From positions 1-53,646 of the forward strand of contig JAHFPS010000005.1 in assembly GCA_023269695.1 (NCBI GenBank): a stretch of 53,646 nt of DNA, in the 5' to 3' direction. Made by a program: the position numbers and the translations under genes. How positions within the stretch are numbered: the first letter of the stretch is position 1; the number at the start of each line of letters is the position of its first letter. Below the pieces are notes generated by a model, which worked only from the letters and a program-made list of their open reading frames with translations, had not been told where the DNA came from and did no database searches. This document shows positions 8,725 to 17,912 of this stretch, in pieces. The stretch is from Rickettsia sp. Lineage in GTDB: Bacteria; Pseudomonadota; Alphaproteobacteria; Rickettsiales; Rickettsiaceae.

Positions 8725-11700
8725 CTATACCTTTGCAGAACATAGCGTAAATTGATTGAGAAATTCAAAATCTTCAGTTTCTAGAGACAAAATCTCTGGT
8801 AAACATATTTTAGCTGTAAAGTTATTATCTATACTAACTTTAAGCAGTAAAATTATTCTGATATTATTACATTCAGGGCTAATACGTTTTTTAAGCAAAT
8901 CGACTATTTGACATAATTCAGAATGATTTTGTGGGTAGAGTTTTATTTCTAATCGTTCTTCATTTATTATATCGTCAATAGTTGCGAAACTTCTAGCAAT
9001 TAATCTTGTTCCCCCAGCATCTTTAAACAAATCACAACTCACTACCACCAAGCTTTGAATATCAAGTAAATGAACGAAATTCTTTAATATTTCTTCACTA
9101 TAAATAGTCAATTCAAAAATGCCAAATTGATCAGATAGTTGTAAAGTGATAAATCTGCCACGAGATGACATACGCGAATCTTTTTTTTGTATTACACCAG
9201 CAATCCTTATTTGACTTGAACCAGTTGGAAAGTCATTCTGTAGGTTAATTGAAGTCGAAATATTAAGTCTGGCTAACAAATCTTGATATCTTGATAATGG
9301 ATGCAATGTAATAAACAGCCCTAATACCTCAAATTCATAACAAGATGCAGTATTATTATCCAGTGGCTCTGCATCAACTAAGACTTGCTGATTTGTTGAA
9401 CTTACCTTAATCAGGCTAAATTGATCGGAAACTCTCTCGGTATGGTAGGAAGAGGCATAAGCTAAAAGTTTAGAGACACTTAACAATAACTGATTACGAT
9501 TAGAATGTAACGTATCAAAACATCCAGCTTTAATAAGATTTTCTAATAATTTTCGATTAATTGATTTAGGCGGTAGCCTTTCAATAACATCTATAATATT
9601 TTTAAAATTACCATTTTTAACCCTTTCTGCTACTAATATTTTACCAAAATCAACCGTAACACTTTTAATAGCAGCGAGAGCATAAATTATAGATTTCTGT
9701 CCTTCAACTTTCTGGGGCTCCTGCAATTCCTCTTGTATGTCATCCCTGCGAAGGCAGGGATCTAGATTCCCGCCTTCGCGGGAATGACATAGAATTGGAG
9801 AAATGTTAATCTGGTTAGTTATAGTACTAAAATAACCAGCGGAAAGATTGATATTAGGAGGGATAATAGCAATGTTATTATTTCTGGCTTCTTGAATGAA
9901 TAGATTAATTTTATCATGGTTATTTAATTCAAGATTTAAGCACGCCACCAAAAATTCGGCTGGGAAATTGGCTTTCAGATAGGCTGTTTGATAAGATATT
10001 ACTCCATAAGCTGATGCGTGTGCTTTATTAAAACCATAGCTAGCAAATTTAGCCACCGTTGCAAAAATGGATTGGGCTTGCTGACGTGAAATATTGTTGG
10101 CTATTGCCCCTTTAACAAAATTTTCTTCTTGTTCTGCCATTTCGGATTTTATTTTTTTCCCCATGGCTTTACGAAGTATATCTGCTCCACCTAAACTATA
10201 GCCCCCCATTTCTTTGGCAATTTCTAAAACCTGTTCCTGATAGATAATAACTCCATAAGTTTCTTCTAGAATTGGTTTTAGCATCTCATGCAAGTAATCC
10301 GGTTGTTGCAAACCATGCTTACACGCAATATAAGTTGGGATGTTCTCCATCGGACCAGGACGGTATAATGCTCCTAAGGCTATTATATCTTGAATGGAGT
10401 CAGGTTTAAGACGCCTTAAACTATCCTGCATTCCGCCACTTTCAAACTGGAAAACACCAATAGCTCTACCACTACATAGCATTTCATAAGTTTTTTGATC
10501 ATCAAATAGCATATTACTAAAATCAATATTTATGCCCTGCTCTTTTAGCAGTCCTAAACATTTAGTAATGACAGTTAGAGTTTGCAGACCTAAGAAATCA
10601 AATTTAATTAAACCAGCAATCTCAGCATATTTCATCGAATATTGTACTACACACATATCCGAATTTAGGTCTTTATAAACCGGTAATATTTCTACTAAAT
10701 CTTTGCCAGCTATCACTATCCCTGCTGCATGGGTAGAGGCGTGTCGATTAAGCCCTTCAAGTACTAAGGATGTATCCAGAACTTGTTTGATCAGCTCCTC
10801 TTGACCATCTAAGTTATACAAACCTTTACCCTGTGCTGCTATGTTTAACTCTTTTACTTCCTTGATAGCCTGATTTAATGTAACAGGAGAAACAGCATTA
10901 AATGGTACAAGCTCAGTTAGATACTCGGCATATTTATAAGGTAAACCAAGAACTCGTGATACATCTTTGATCACCGCTTTTGCTTGCATCTTACCAAAAG
11001 TGATGATTTGACCAACTTTATTATCCCCATATTTAGAACGTACGTAATTTATAACTTCTCCTCGTCGTTCTTGACAAAAATCAATATCAAAATCTGGCAT
11101 TGATATACGTTCAGGATTCAGAAAACGCTCAAATAGTAGACCGAATTTAAGAGGATCAAGATCAGTGATTAGAAGACTCCAAGCAACTACTGACCCCACC
11201 CCAGAACCTCTACCAGGTCCTACCATAATATTTTGTTGCTTGCTCCATTTTATAAAATCAGAAACTATCAGAAAATAGCCAGCAAAATCCATTCGACAAA
11301 TAATATCTAATTCGTAATTAAGACGAATTAGATATTGCTGTTTAACTTCTTCCTGCTGATCTATGGCAATATTTTCTCGTTTAAATTTTGTATCAAGTCT
11401 TGATAGTAATCCGGCTGTCGATTCTTCCTTAATTATATCTACTTCATTAATATTTAGACTGGAGAAATTTGGTAACATTGGTGGATTAGCATGTGCCATA
11501 AAATGGCATCTTTGGGCTAAATATACCGTATTTTGTACAGCATTAGGTAAGTCACTAAAAAGTTCTAACATTTCTTTTGGTGATTTAAAATAACATCCGT
11601 TACTTACCTTTTTACGTTCCTCCACTTCTTTACTAACACCAGTAGATATACATAATAATACATCATGGGCATCATGCATATTAACATCGCTAAACAATAC

Positions 11701-12294
11701 TTTATTGGTAGCAACTAGCGGAATACCAAGATTACTAGCTATTTTTATATAATTTTCTTCTATAGATTGTTCTATTGCTAGATTATGCCGCATAATCTCA
11801 AAATAGAAACGATCAGCAAAAATACTTTGTAGTTTAGTTGCCCAAAAAATGGCTAATTCTTCATCCCTAGCAATCAGGCTTTTGCCAATTATACCATCAG
11901 TATAAGCTGATAAAATAATCAGCCCTTCCTGGTACTTAACTAAATCATCAAAAGTAATATGATTACAAATTTTACGATCATTTTTAGTAAAACTATCACT
12001 AACAGCCTTCAGTAAATTTTTATAACCAATTTCATCCTTGGCAATAAGCACAATTTCACAAAAACTATTTTCGGTAAACGCAACATTTACAATTGCAGCA
12101 TTTATAGGTTGTATTCCTGCTTTACAGCTAGCTAGAGCAAATTCTAACGAGCCAAATAAATTACCATTATCTGCTAAACAAATTGCTGGCATTTTGTGTA
12201 ATCGTGCTAGCTCCACTATACGATCAATTGTTAAAGCACTCTCAAGAAATGAGTATGAGCTTTGTACTCTTAAGTGAATGAAATCAAACTGCAT
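8725..12294 (-). CDS. dnaE: DNA polymerase III alpha subunit
   Basis: The 1189 residues have the DnaE1 order. The N-terminal PHP domain starts with [17 protein letters not shown]. The palm holds the catalytic acidic motif [12 protein letters not shown] (about residues 398-409). Fingers and tau-binding parts follow, with [27 protein letters not shown] and [12 protein letters not shown], then an OB fold ([30 protein letters not shown]). It is the replicative polymerase. An odd stretch of about 20 residues containing [10 protein letters not shown] and CLRRDD (about residues 835-853) is encoded by a 50-bp palindromic repeat, inside the loop between [10 protein letters not shown] and [11 protein letters not shown]. 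The frame stays open, so the gene is probably functional with the insert on the surface. Confidence 0.95.
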   Translation of the reverse strand: MQFDFIHLRVQSSYSFLESALTIDRIVELARLHKMPAICLADNGNLFGSLEFALASCKAGIQPINAAIVNVAFTENSFCEIVLIAKDEIGYKNLLKAVSDSFTKNDRKICNHITFDDLVKYQEGLIILSAYTDGIIGKSLIARDEELAIFWATKLQSIFADRFYFEIMRHNLAIEQSIEENYIKIASNLGIPLVATNKVLFSDVNMHDAHDVLLCISTGVSKEVEERKKVSNGCYFKSPKEMLELFSDLPNAVQNTVYLAQRCHFMAHANPPMLPNFSSLNINEVDIIKEESTAGLLSRLDTKFKRENIAIDQQEEVKQQYLIRLNYELDIICRMDFAGYFLIVSDFIKWSKQQNIMVGPGRGSGVGSVVAWSLLITDLDPLKFGLLFERFLNPERISMPDFDIDFCQERRGEVINYVRSKYGDNKVGQIITFGKMQAKAVIKDVSRVLGLPYKYAEYLTELVPFNAVSPVTLNQAIKEVKELNIAAQGKGLYNLDGQEELIKQVLDTSLVLEGLNRHASTHAAGIVIAGKDLVEILPVYKDLNSDMCVVQYSMKYAEIAGLIKFDFLGLQTLTVITKCLGLLKEQGINIDFSNMLFDDQKTYEMLCSGRAIGVFQFESGGMQDSLRRLKPDSIQDIIALGALYRPGPMENIPTYIACKHGLQQPDYLHEMLKPILEETYGVIIYQEQVLEIAKEMGGYSLGGADILRKAMGKKIKSEMAEQEENFVKGAIANNISRQQAQSIFATVAKFASYGFNKAHASAYGVISYQTAYLKANFPAEFLVACLNLELNNHDKINLFIQEARNNNIAIIPPNINLSAGYFSTITNQINISPILCHSREGGNLDPCLRRDDIQEELQEPQKVEGQKSIIYALAAIKSVTVDFGKILVAERVKNGNFKNIIDVIERLPPKSINRKLLENLIKAGCFDTLHSNRNQLLLSVSKLLAYASSYHTERVSDQFSLIKVSSTNQQVLVDAEPLDNNTASCYEFEVLGLFITLHPLSRYQDLLARLNISTSINLQNDFPTGSSQIRIAGVIQKKDSRMSSRGRFITLQLSDQFGIFELTIYSEEILKNFVHLLDIQSLVVVSCDLFKDAGGTRLIARSFATIDDIINEERLEIKLYPQNHSELCQIVDLLKKRISPECNNIRIILLLKVSIDNNFTAKICLPEILSLETEDFEFLNQFTLCSAKV
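9739..9788. repeat. Family-A palindromic element inside dnaE
   Basis: The 50-bp element runs GTCATCCCTGCGAAGGCAGG then GATCTAGATTCCCGCC and ends in CGGGAATGAC. It consists of two inverted arms around a TCTAGA centre and is essentially identical to the intergenic copies at 37209 and 38265. It is translated in frame within DnaE, as Rickettsia palindromic elements are in other rickettsial genes. Confidence 0.92.
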
Positions 12295-12308
12295 CTTTAT
12301 GTATACTC

Positions 12309-13598
12309 CTAATGATATAAAAAGAATCCTAGAGCTTTTAGCATATTTCCATCAAGAATATGCCTGAGATCGATAATTATAGGAGATTTAACTTGGCTGT
12401 GAATAAGTGACCAATCTAAATCTTTAAACTCCGACCATTCGGTTGCCACTATAATTATATCACTATTTTGGCATGCACTAAGTGCTGAATCAGAAAAAAA
12501 TACATTTTTTAGTTCTTTTTTAGCATTATTCATACCTACCGGATCGAATGCTCTAATATTTGCTCCTTTATCAACTAGTATTTCAATGATTTTAATAGCC
12601 GGACTATTTCTAACATCATCCGTACCAGCCTTAAAAGTCAGACCCAATACACTAATAATTTTATTATGTAAATCGTTGCCTATAATATGATGGACTTTAT
12701 CCACCATATCATATGGTCTCTGATCATTACTATTTATAACAGAATTAACTATTTGGAAGTTACATTGATAATGTTTCGCTATTTGTGAAAGTGCTAACAG
12801 ATCCTTAGGAAAACATGACCCACCAAATCCAGGTCCAACATTTAAAAATTCTTTACCTATTCTTTTGTCCAATCCAACAGCACAAGAAAGTTCTTTAGTA
12901 TTTGCCCCAATTTTCTCACATAAATTTGCCATCTCATTAATAAAAGCAATTTTTGTTGCTAAGAAAGCATTTGAGGCGTATTTAGTAAGTTCTGCAGTAA
13001 CCAAATTAGTAGCTATAAGAGGTATATTCTTAGTAGTCAACGGTCGATAGATATCTTTTAGTAAATCTTCTGCCTGTTTATTATTGGTGCCAATTAATAT
13101 TCTGTCAGGGTTTAGAAAATCATCTACAGCAGTACCTTCTCTAAGGAATTCAGGATTTGAAGCAACAGAAAATTTCAGATTCTTATTATTTAAATAATCA
13201 ATAATTTGCTTACATGTTGTGGGAGGTACAGTCGATTTTATAATAATCAAACAATCATCTTTAATCCATGCACATAAATTATCGATAGCAGTAAATATAT
13301 ATTGTAAATCTGCCTTTCCTGAAGGTAAAGGTGGTGTTCCTACTGTAATAAATACCGCTTGTGAGTTTTGTAATTCCGCCGAATAGCTAGCTGTAAATCC
13401 CAACTTACCAGATTTTACTAATGGTGGTAGATATTCAGCTAGTTTTGGTTCATAAATTGGTAAAATATTTTTTTTTAATTGGTTGATCTTAGAAATATCA
13501 GTATCTAAACAAGTAACATCGTGTCCTAGGTAACTCATCATTACGCCAGATACCAGCCCAACGTAACCAGTGCCTATAAAATGAAGTTTAATACTCAT
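12309..13598 (-). CDS. ugd: UDP-glucose 6-dehydrogenase
   Basis: Ugd oxidises UDP-glucose to UDP-glucuronate using two NAD+. The N-terminal Rossmann motif is [12 protein letters not shown] (residues 9-20). [20 protein letters not shown] (148-167) is a classic family segment, and the catalytic Cys262 sits in [12 protein letters not shown]. The C-terminal UDP-binding domain includes [16 protein letters not shown]. The length (429) is normal. It lies 14 bp downstream of dnaE on the same strand relative order ugd-dnaE, so transcription from ugd may run into dnaE. UDP-glucuronate would feed surface polysaccharide or lipid A decoration. Confidence 0.95.
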   Translation of the reverse strand: MSIKLHFIGTGYVGLVSGVMMSYLGHDVTCLDTDISKINQLKKNILPIYEPKLAEYLPPLVKSGKLGFTASYSAELQNSQAVFITVGTPPLPSGKADLQYIFTAIDNLCAWIKDDCLIIIKSTVPPTTCKQIIDYLNNKNLKFSVASNPEFLREGTAVDDFLNPDRILIGTNNKQAEDLLKDIYRPLTTKNIPLIATNLVTAELTKYASNAFLATKIAFINEMANLCEKIGANTKELSCAVGLDKRIGKEFLNVGPGFGGSCFPKDLLALSQIAKHYQCNFQIVNSVINSNDQRPYDMVDKVHHIIGNDLHNKIISVLGLTFKAGTDDVRNSPAIKIIEILVDKGANIRAFDPVGMNNAKKELKNVFFSDSALSACQNSDIIIVATEWSEFKDLDWSLIHSQVKSPIIIDLRHILDGNMLKALGFFLYH

Positions 13599-13646
13599 TA
13601 ATTATCCTTATATACTTAGTGCAACAACTTTGTTATGCTATGATGC

Positions 13647-13864
13647 TATATCTAACCAGATTAGTATTTGTCCTATTTAAACGAAAAAGCTGTCATTCCC
13701 GCGTAGGCGGGAATCTATAATATTTCAGGGCTTTTTGAGTACTATTTTAGATTCCCGCCTACGCGGGAATGACATAGGAACTCCTGGAATGACAACTTAC
13801 ATTGCTTCCTCGGCTCACGCCTTCTCGCGAATAGACGGAATAATACTAATCTGATTAGCTATAT
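13647..13864. mobile_element. MITE-like composite element 1 (palindrome inside terminal inverted repeats)
   Basis: Imperfect terminal inverted repeats bound the element: ATATCTAACCAGATTAGTAT on the left and its reverse complement, ending AATCTGATTAGCTATAT, on the right. Inside is a family-A palindrome (13692-13773) with arms GTCATTCCCGCGTAGGCGGG and an AT-rich loop, followed by a degenerate family-B half (GATTGCTTC-like at 13801-13831). There is no coding capacity. It separates the divergent ugd and the AsmA-like gene, so it lies in their promoter region. Copies 2, 3 and 4 are at 17288, 42741 and 43314. Confidence 0.8.
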
Positions 13865-13901
13865 AAAGTATATATTAATTGACCAAATACTAAATAATAA
13901 A

Positions 13902-16436
13902 ATGATGCTCATTAAAAGATTTCTTATCAACCTAAGCATAATAGTTTGTACATTTGTAGTAATTTTAAGTTTATTGATATTAAGTGCCAGTGAAGGGTAT
14001 TTAGATAAACCAATTAAGAAGGTAATAGAATTTTACCTAGATAAAAAAAATATGAAAATACGGGTTGGTAATTTACAAATAAGAAATAATATTTTGTCAA
14101 TCGATAAAATCTTTATGGATTTAGCGAATAACACCCAAGGTGAGGTTACCGATTGTAAAATCAGTTTTACTATTGATAATCTAACAAGCAAACCATTAAT
14201 TCTTAGTATTATTGATATAGATAATTTTTCCTTAATCTCTAAAGATAATCAACCCATAATAAATACTAAAATATCTGCTAAGTACATTGTAGATTTTTTT
14301 GAAAATAGGATTGAAACAGAGTTAAACTTAAGTCCTATAAAAAATATTACTTTACTTGATAGTTATGGTAAAAAATTACCTGAGGGTGAAGGGTTTTGTT
14401 CTTATGAAAGTAAAATTTCTATAACTTCTAAGAAATCGATCAATTGCAAGTTAGCATTTGGTGATCAAGCCTATCTATCATTCAATAGTATCTTGGATGG
14501 TAGCACAATTCAAGTTAATGGTAATGTTGAGAATATTCCGATAATGATTTATCAAATTGCTGAGAAAATTATCCCTAATAATCAAGTAATTTTATTTTTA
14601 CAGGAATCTATTAAAGATGGTTATATTAGAAATGGAGAATTTGATTTTAATTTTGACAAGAACAATTTAGAGAAAAATATTGCTCTAGAAACGTTAGTAA
14701 AAGCCAAGCTGCGTGTTGTGGATATTGAGTATAAATATGATCCAGACTTTCCACCTTTAAGAAAAATTGATACAGATATTACTATATCTGGAACCTCGGT
14801 TAAATTTATACTAAATCAGGCATATAGTAGTAATAGCCTTATTTCCAATGGAGTAATAACCTTTGATTGGCAAGGGATGGACAAGTCAAATTTTATCGTT
14901 AGTGCCATAGCTAAAGGACAGCTTATCGATCTAATTGATTTTATGTCAAATGAGGATTATAACAAAGTAAAAAAACAAGGCATCGATCTTAAAAAGATTA
15001 CTGGAACCGCTAATTCAAAAATTGGCATAATAATACCGATTAGTCCAGTTATAAAAAATACTTATGACATCTCTATGATAATAACTGGAGTAAATGGTAA
15101 AGCATTTAGTGACAATGTCATATTAAAAAATGCAAAAATAACCGGAACATTTAATGGTGATAAGCTAAACTTGATGGGTACAGGTAAAATTAATGACTAT
15201 GACAGTAATTTTACTTACCAATATAATATCGCTGATAATAAGCATGATGATTATCAGCATCTATTAAAAGTAAAAACTACCATTGTCGGTAATAACCAGA
15301 AGCTTGGTATATTCAAGTTAATTTCAGGTAGTAGTGTCCTAGATTTTGAATATAAGGAGCAACAAGATAAGAAAAGCAAATCTAATATCGGCTTCATCAA
15401 AGCCAATGCTAACCTTAAGAATTTGGAATTTTATATTGATAAAATATCTATACATAAAAAGCTTTCCAATGAAGCTAAACTTGTGTTAACTGGCAAGTTA
15501 TATGATGACCTAAAGGGTGATATTAATTTTGATCTTTCGGGAGAAAATAACTTAAAAATAGTTGGTAAGGTTAAAGCACAAGATAATAAATATGATATTA
15601 CTTTACCTATTATTGCTTATGGTACGACTGATCTAACAGGAAAGTTACTTTTGGGTAAAGATAGCTTGAGTACTGAAATTCAGGGAAAACAACTAGATTT
15701 GTCTAAGTCTAATATGATGCAATTCTTAGAAAAAGAAGGGGATGCAAAAAATATTCATTTAAAAGTTGATGTAAACAGGGTACGGTTAAAAAATAATATA
15801 ATGCTTGATAAGCTTAATTTACAAATTGATTGTGATAAAATAAAATGCTTTTCTGGTTCTTTAGATTCAAAAATTGGCACTAAATCTTTTAAAATGCTAC
15901 TTACAGAAAAAAAAGATCTGGAACAATGGATAGTTACCTGTGATAATGCTGGAGCTTTATTTAGAGGTATTGGCATGTATAATAACATGAAGTCTGGTAT
16001 TATCAATCTAACACTTGATACAAAAAGACATGAGGTTAAGAAGGGGGAAGTAATACCAATCTTAGATGGAACCTTTGACATAAAACGTTTTGTTATTACC
16101 GATATGTCTTTTCTAACTAGAATGGTATCTTTTGTTTCATTCCCAGGTTTTATGAGTTTCATATTAAACAATAAGGATATCTTGTTTAATAACATGACTG
16201 GTAACTTTAGTTATATAGGTAATACCATAAATATTACTAATACATCAGCTACTGGACCATTCTTTGATTTTACCATGAAAGGTACAATTGATACTAATAA
16301 ACACCAAGTAAAACTTAAAGGTAATGTGATACCTTCTTTCTTTTTTGCTAGTACCATTATCACTAAAATACCAATAATTGGTAACATATTTTCAAAGGTT
16401 GCTCCTTATTCTGTAGAGTTAAAATATAAGGACTAA
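13902..16436 (+). CDS. AsmA-like / DUF3971 envelope protein
   Basis: This 844-residue protein begins with one membrane segment (about residues 6-28, FLINLSIIVCTFVVILSLLIL) and then continues as a long beta-rich region, typical of AsmA-superfamily proteins. The C-terminal part, with FVITDMSFLTRMVSFVSFPG, NMTGNFSYIGNTINI and PIIGNIFSKVAPYSVELKY, resembles the AsmA_2/DUF3971 C-terminus. These proteins are inner-membrane anchored, span the periplasm, and are thought to move phospholipids towards the outer membrane (as do E. coli TamB, YhdP and YdbH). Assignment to the superfamily is good; the exact orthologue is not resolved. Confidence 0.75.
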   Translation: MMLIKRFLINLSIIVCTFVVILSLLILSASEGYLDKPIKKVIEFYLDKKNMKIRVGNLQIRNNILSIDKIFMDLANNTQGEVTDCKISFTIDNLTSKPLILSIIDIDNFSLISKDNQPIINTKISAKYIVDFFENRIETELNLSPIKNITLLDSYGKKLPEGEGFCSYESKISITSKKSINCKLAFGDQAYLSFNSILDGSTIQVNGNVENIPIMIYQIAEKIIPNNQVILFLQESIKDGYIRNGEFDFNFDKNNLEKNIALETLVKAKLRVVDIEYKYDPDFPPLRKIDTDITISGTSVKFILNQAYSSNSLISNGVITFDWQGMDKSNFIVSAIAKGQLIDLIDFMSNEDYNKVKKQGIDLKKITGTANSKIGIIIPISPVIKNTYDISMIITGVNGKAFSDNVILKNAKITGTFNGDKLNLMGTGKINDYDSNFTYQYNIADNKHDDYQHLLKVKTTIVGNNQKLGIFKLISGSSVLDFEYKEQQDKKSKSNIGFIKANANLKNLEFYIDKISIHKKLSNEAKLVLTGKLYDDLKGDINFDLSGENNLKIVGKVKAQDNKYDITLPIIAYGTTDLTGKLLLGKDSLSTEIQGKQLDLSKSNMMQFLEKEGDAKNIHLKVDVNRVRLKNNIMLDKLNLQIDCDKIKCFSGSLDSKIGTKSFKMLLTEKKDLEQWIVTCDNAGALFRGIGMYNNMKSGIINLTLDTKRHEVKKGEVIPILDGTFDIKRFVITDMSFLTRMVSFVSFPGFMSFILNNKDILFNNMTGNFSYIGNTINITNTSATGPFFDFTMKGTIDTNKHQVKLKGNVIPSFFFASTIITKIPIIGNIFSKVAPYSVELKYKD

Positions 16437-16471
16437 AATGATGTCATTCCCGCGTATGCGTACTAGGTTCT

Positions 16472-16619
16472 GTTGACAAAATTTAAATTGTTTATATTTT
16501 GAGTATTTTTAAGCGAAAATTAATAAGATTTTTGCAGGAATAGTTATTCCTATTTCAAAAAAATCTTATAATTTGCAGCTAATAAAGAGTCAAAATAGAA
16601 TAATTTAAATTTTGTCAAC
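16472..16619. mobile_element. 148-bp palindromic MITE
   Basis: The element has perfect 18-bp terminal inverted repeats, GTTGACAAAATTTAAATT at the left and AATTTAAATTTTGTCAAC at the right. The symmetry continues imperfectly inward through ATAAGATTTTT / AAAAAATCTTAT to a central hairpin AGGAATAGTTATTCCT, so the whole element could fold into one long hairpin. It has no coding capacity. It sits beside a broken family-A arm (GTCATTCCCGCGTA at 16443-16456). Confidence 0.8.
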
Positions 16620-16707
16620 GTATAGTTTTTCCTGATTGCCTGGAACCATTTTATAATGTAAAATATATGAATATATAGTAATTATTAACTACAAAATAGG
16701 TTTAATT

Positions 16708-17265
16708 ATGAAAATACAAGTTTGTTATGATGAAAAAAATAATGCTGCTACATTAACAGTAAATGATAAAGTTTATGAATGTAATGTAGGCAAAAATGGA
16801 GTAATAGATAGTCAACGTAAACAAGAAGGGGATTTTAAGACGCCTACCGGAACCTATAAAGTACTCAAAGCATATTATAGAAAAGATAGACTACATGAAG
16901 ATATTGTAAAACAAATTAGTACATCAAAACAAGCAATAGAAGAAGGCAGCGTATGGGCTGATGATCCTAAGAATCCTGACACATATAATACATATAGAAA
17001 TAAAGCAGATTATCCTGATGAACAACTTACTTTTAGTACAGAAGCTTTAATGCGTGAAGATAACTTATACGATTTATTATATGAGATAAATCATAATGCA
17101 GATAGGGTTCCAGGTTTAGGAAGTGCTATATTTCTCCATATTGGTGAAAAGCCTACAGCTGGATGTATTGCTGTAAGTGCGGAATTCTTATTAGAGCTTG
17201 TTCCTCTAATTACAACTGATACAGAAATATCTGTCGATATCATAGGAGATCAAGGTATTGTTTAA
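16708..17265 (+). CDS. L,D-transpeptidase-like (YkuD-fold) protein
   Basis: The 185 residues match the YkuD/L,D-transpeptidase catalytic domain. An early GDFKTPTGTYKV segment is typical, and the active site appears as HIGEKPTAGCIAVS with His144 and the nucleophile Cys153. L,D-transpeptidases make 3-3 peptidoglycan crosslinks or attach proteins to peptidoglycan. The usual Arg after GC(I/V) is Ala here. There is no signal peptide, although the domain normally works in the periplasm, so export or an alternative cytosolic role is unclear. The gene stands alone between two mobile elements. Confidence 0.8.
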   Translation: MKIQVCYDEKNNAATLTVNDKVYECNVGKNGVIDSQRKQEGDFKTPTGTYKVLKAYYRKDRLHEDIVKQISTSKQAIEEGSVWADDPKNPDTYNTYRNKADYPDEQLTFSTEALMREDNLYDLLYEINHNADRVPGLGSAIFLHIGEKPTAGCIAVSAEFLLELVPLITTDTEISVDIIGDQGIV

Positions 17266-17287
17266 GAGATGCAATTACATAAGCCTA

Positions 17288-17511
17288 TATAGCTAACCAG
17301 ACTAACATTACTCCAAATTCACAAACGTCTATTAGCGAGGAAGCAATTATGTTTTGTGTCATTCCCGCGTAGGCGGGAATCTAGATCCCTGCCTACGCAG
17401 GGATGACATTGATATTGAGCAGGGATGCACAAAAATGAATCACTTCGTTGGCTTACACCTCCTCGCAATGACGTCAGTTTACTATGGGTAAATACTAACC
17501 GGGTTAGCTAT
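17288..17511. mobile_element. MITE-like composite element 2
   Basis: The ends are inverted: TATAGCTAACCAGACTAACA on the left and, on the right, a sequence whose reverse complement is TATAGCTAACCCGGTTAGTA. Inside are a family-A palindrome at 17358-17407 (50 bp, TCTAGA centre) and a family-B half copy ending CTCGCAATGACG near 17472. It fills nearly all of the gap between the L,D-transpeptidase-like gene and the end of the TatB-like gene. No ORF of note is present. Confidence 0.8.
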
Positions 17512-17564
17512 AGGAGGATTATAACACAAAATAATCCAGCACTAATAGCATATGGGGAAATTTA

Positions 17565-17909
17565 TTATTTTTTATGATCTTCCATCATATGCCCATACTC
17601 AGTACTTTTTATTTTTATAAGCTTATCATATTTTGCTTTAAGTTCATTTAGGGAATAATTACCATCATAATATCCTTGGATATTAATGATTTTTTCTAAA
17701 TAAAAATTCAACTGCTCAGCATCATTTTCTAAAATGTCAATATCGTTATCGATTTTTAAGTCTTTTGTAATATATGTTAATGCCTGATTTTTGACAGCTG
17801 AGCAGTATAATTTAAATTCTTGGATTTTTTTTATAATAACAGGAATATCTTCTGGCTTTGTTACTATCATTGCTACTAACATAACCACTAATATTTCTCC
17901 TAGAGACAT
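17565..17909 (-). CDS. TatB-like Sec-independent translocase subunit
   Basis: The 114-residue protein starts MSLGEILVVMLVAMIVTKPEDIPVIIKKI. This is a short membrane helix, then a hinge and an amphipathic helix, which is the topology of TatA/TatB. The position and pattern (E near the start of the helix, a Pro soon after it) fit TatB better than TatA. The remaining 80 residues are charged and probably helical, as in TatB. TatB with TatC receives folded twin-arginine substrates. It is 3 bp downstream of ettA. tatA and tatC are not in the window. The sequence is short, so the call is moderate. Confidence 0.6.
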   Translation of the reverse strand: MSLGEILVVMLVAMIVTKPEDIPVIIKKIQEFKLYCSAVKNQALTYITKDLKIDNDIDILENDAEQLNFYLEKIINIQGYYDGNYSLNELKAKYDKLIKIKSTEYGHMMEDHKK

Positions 17910-17912
17910 ATT

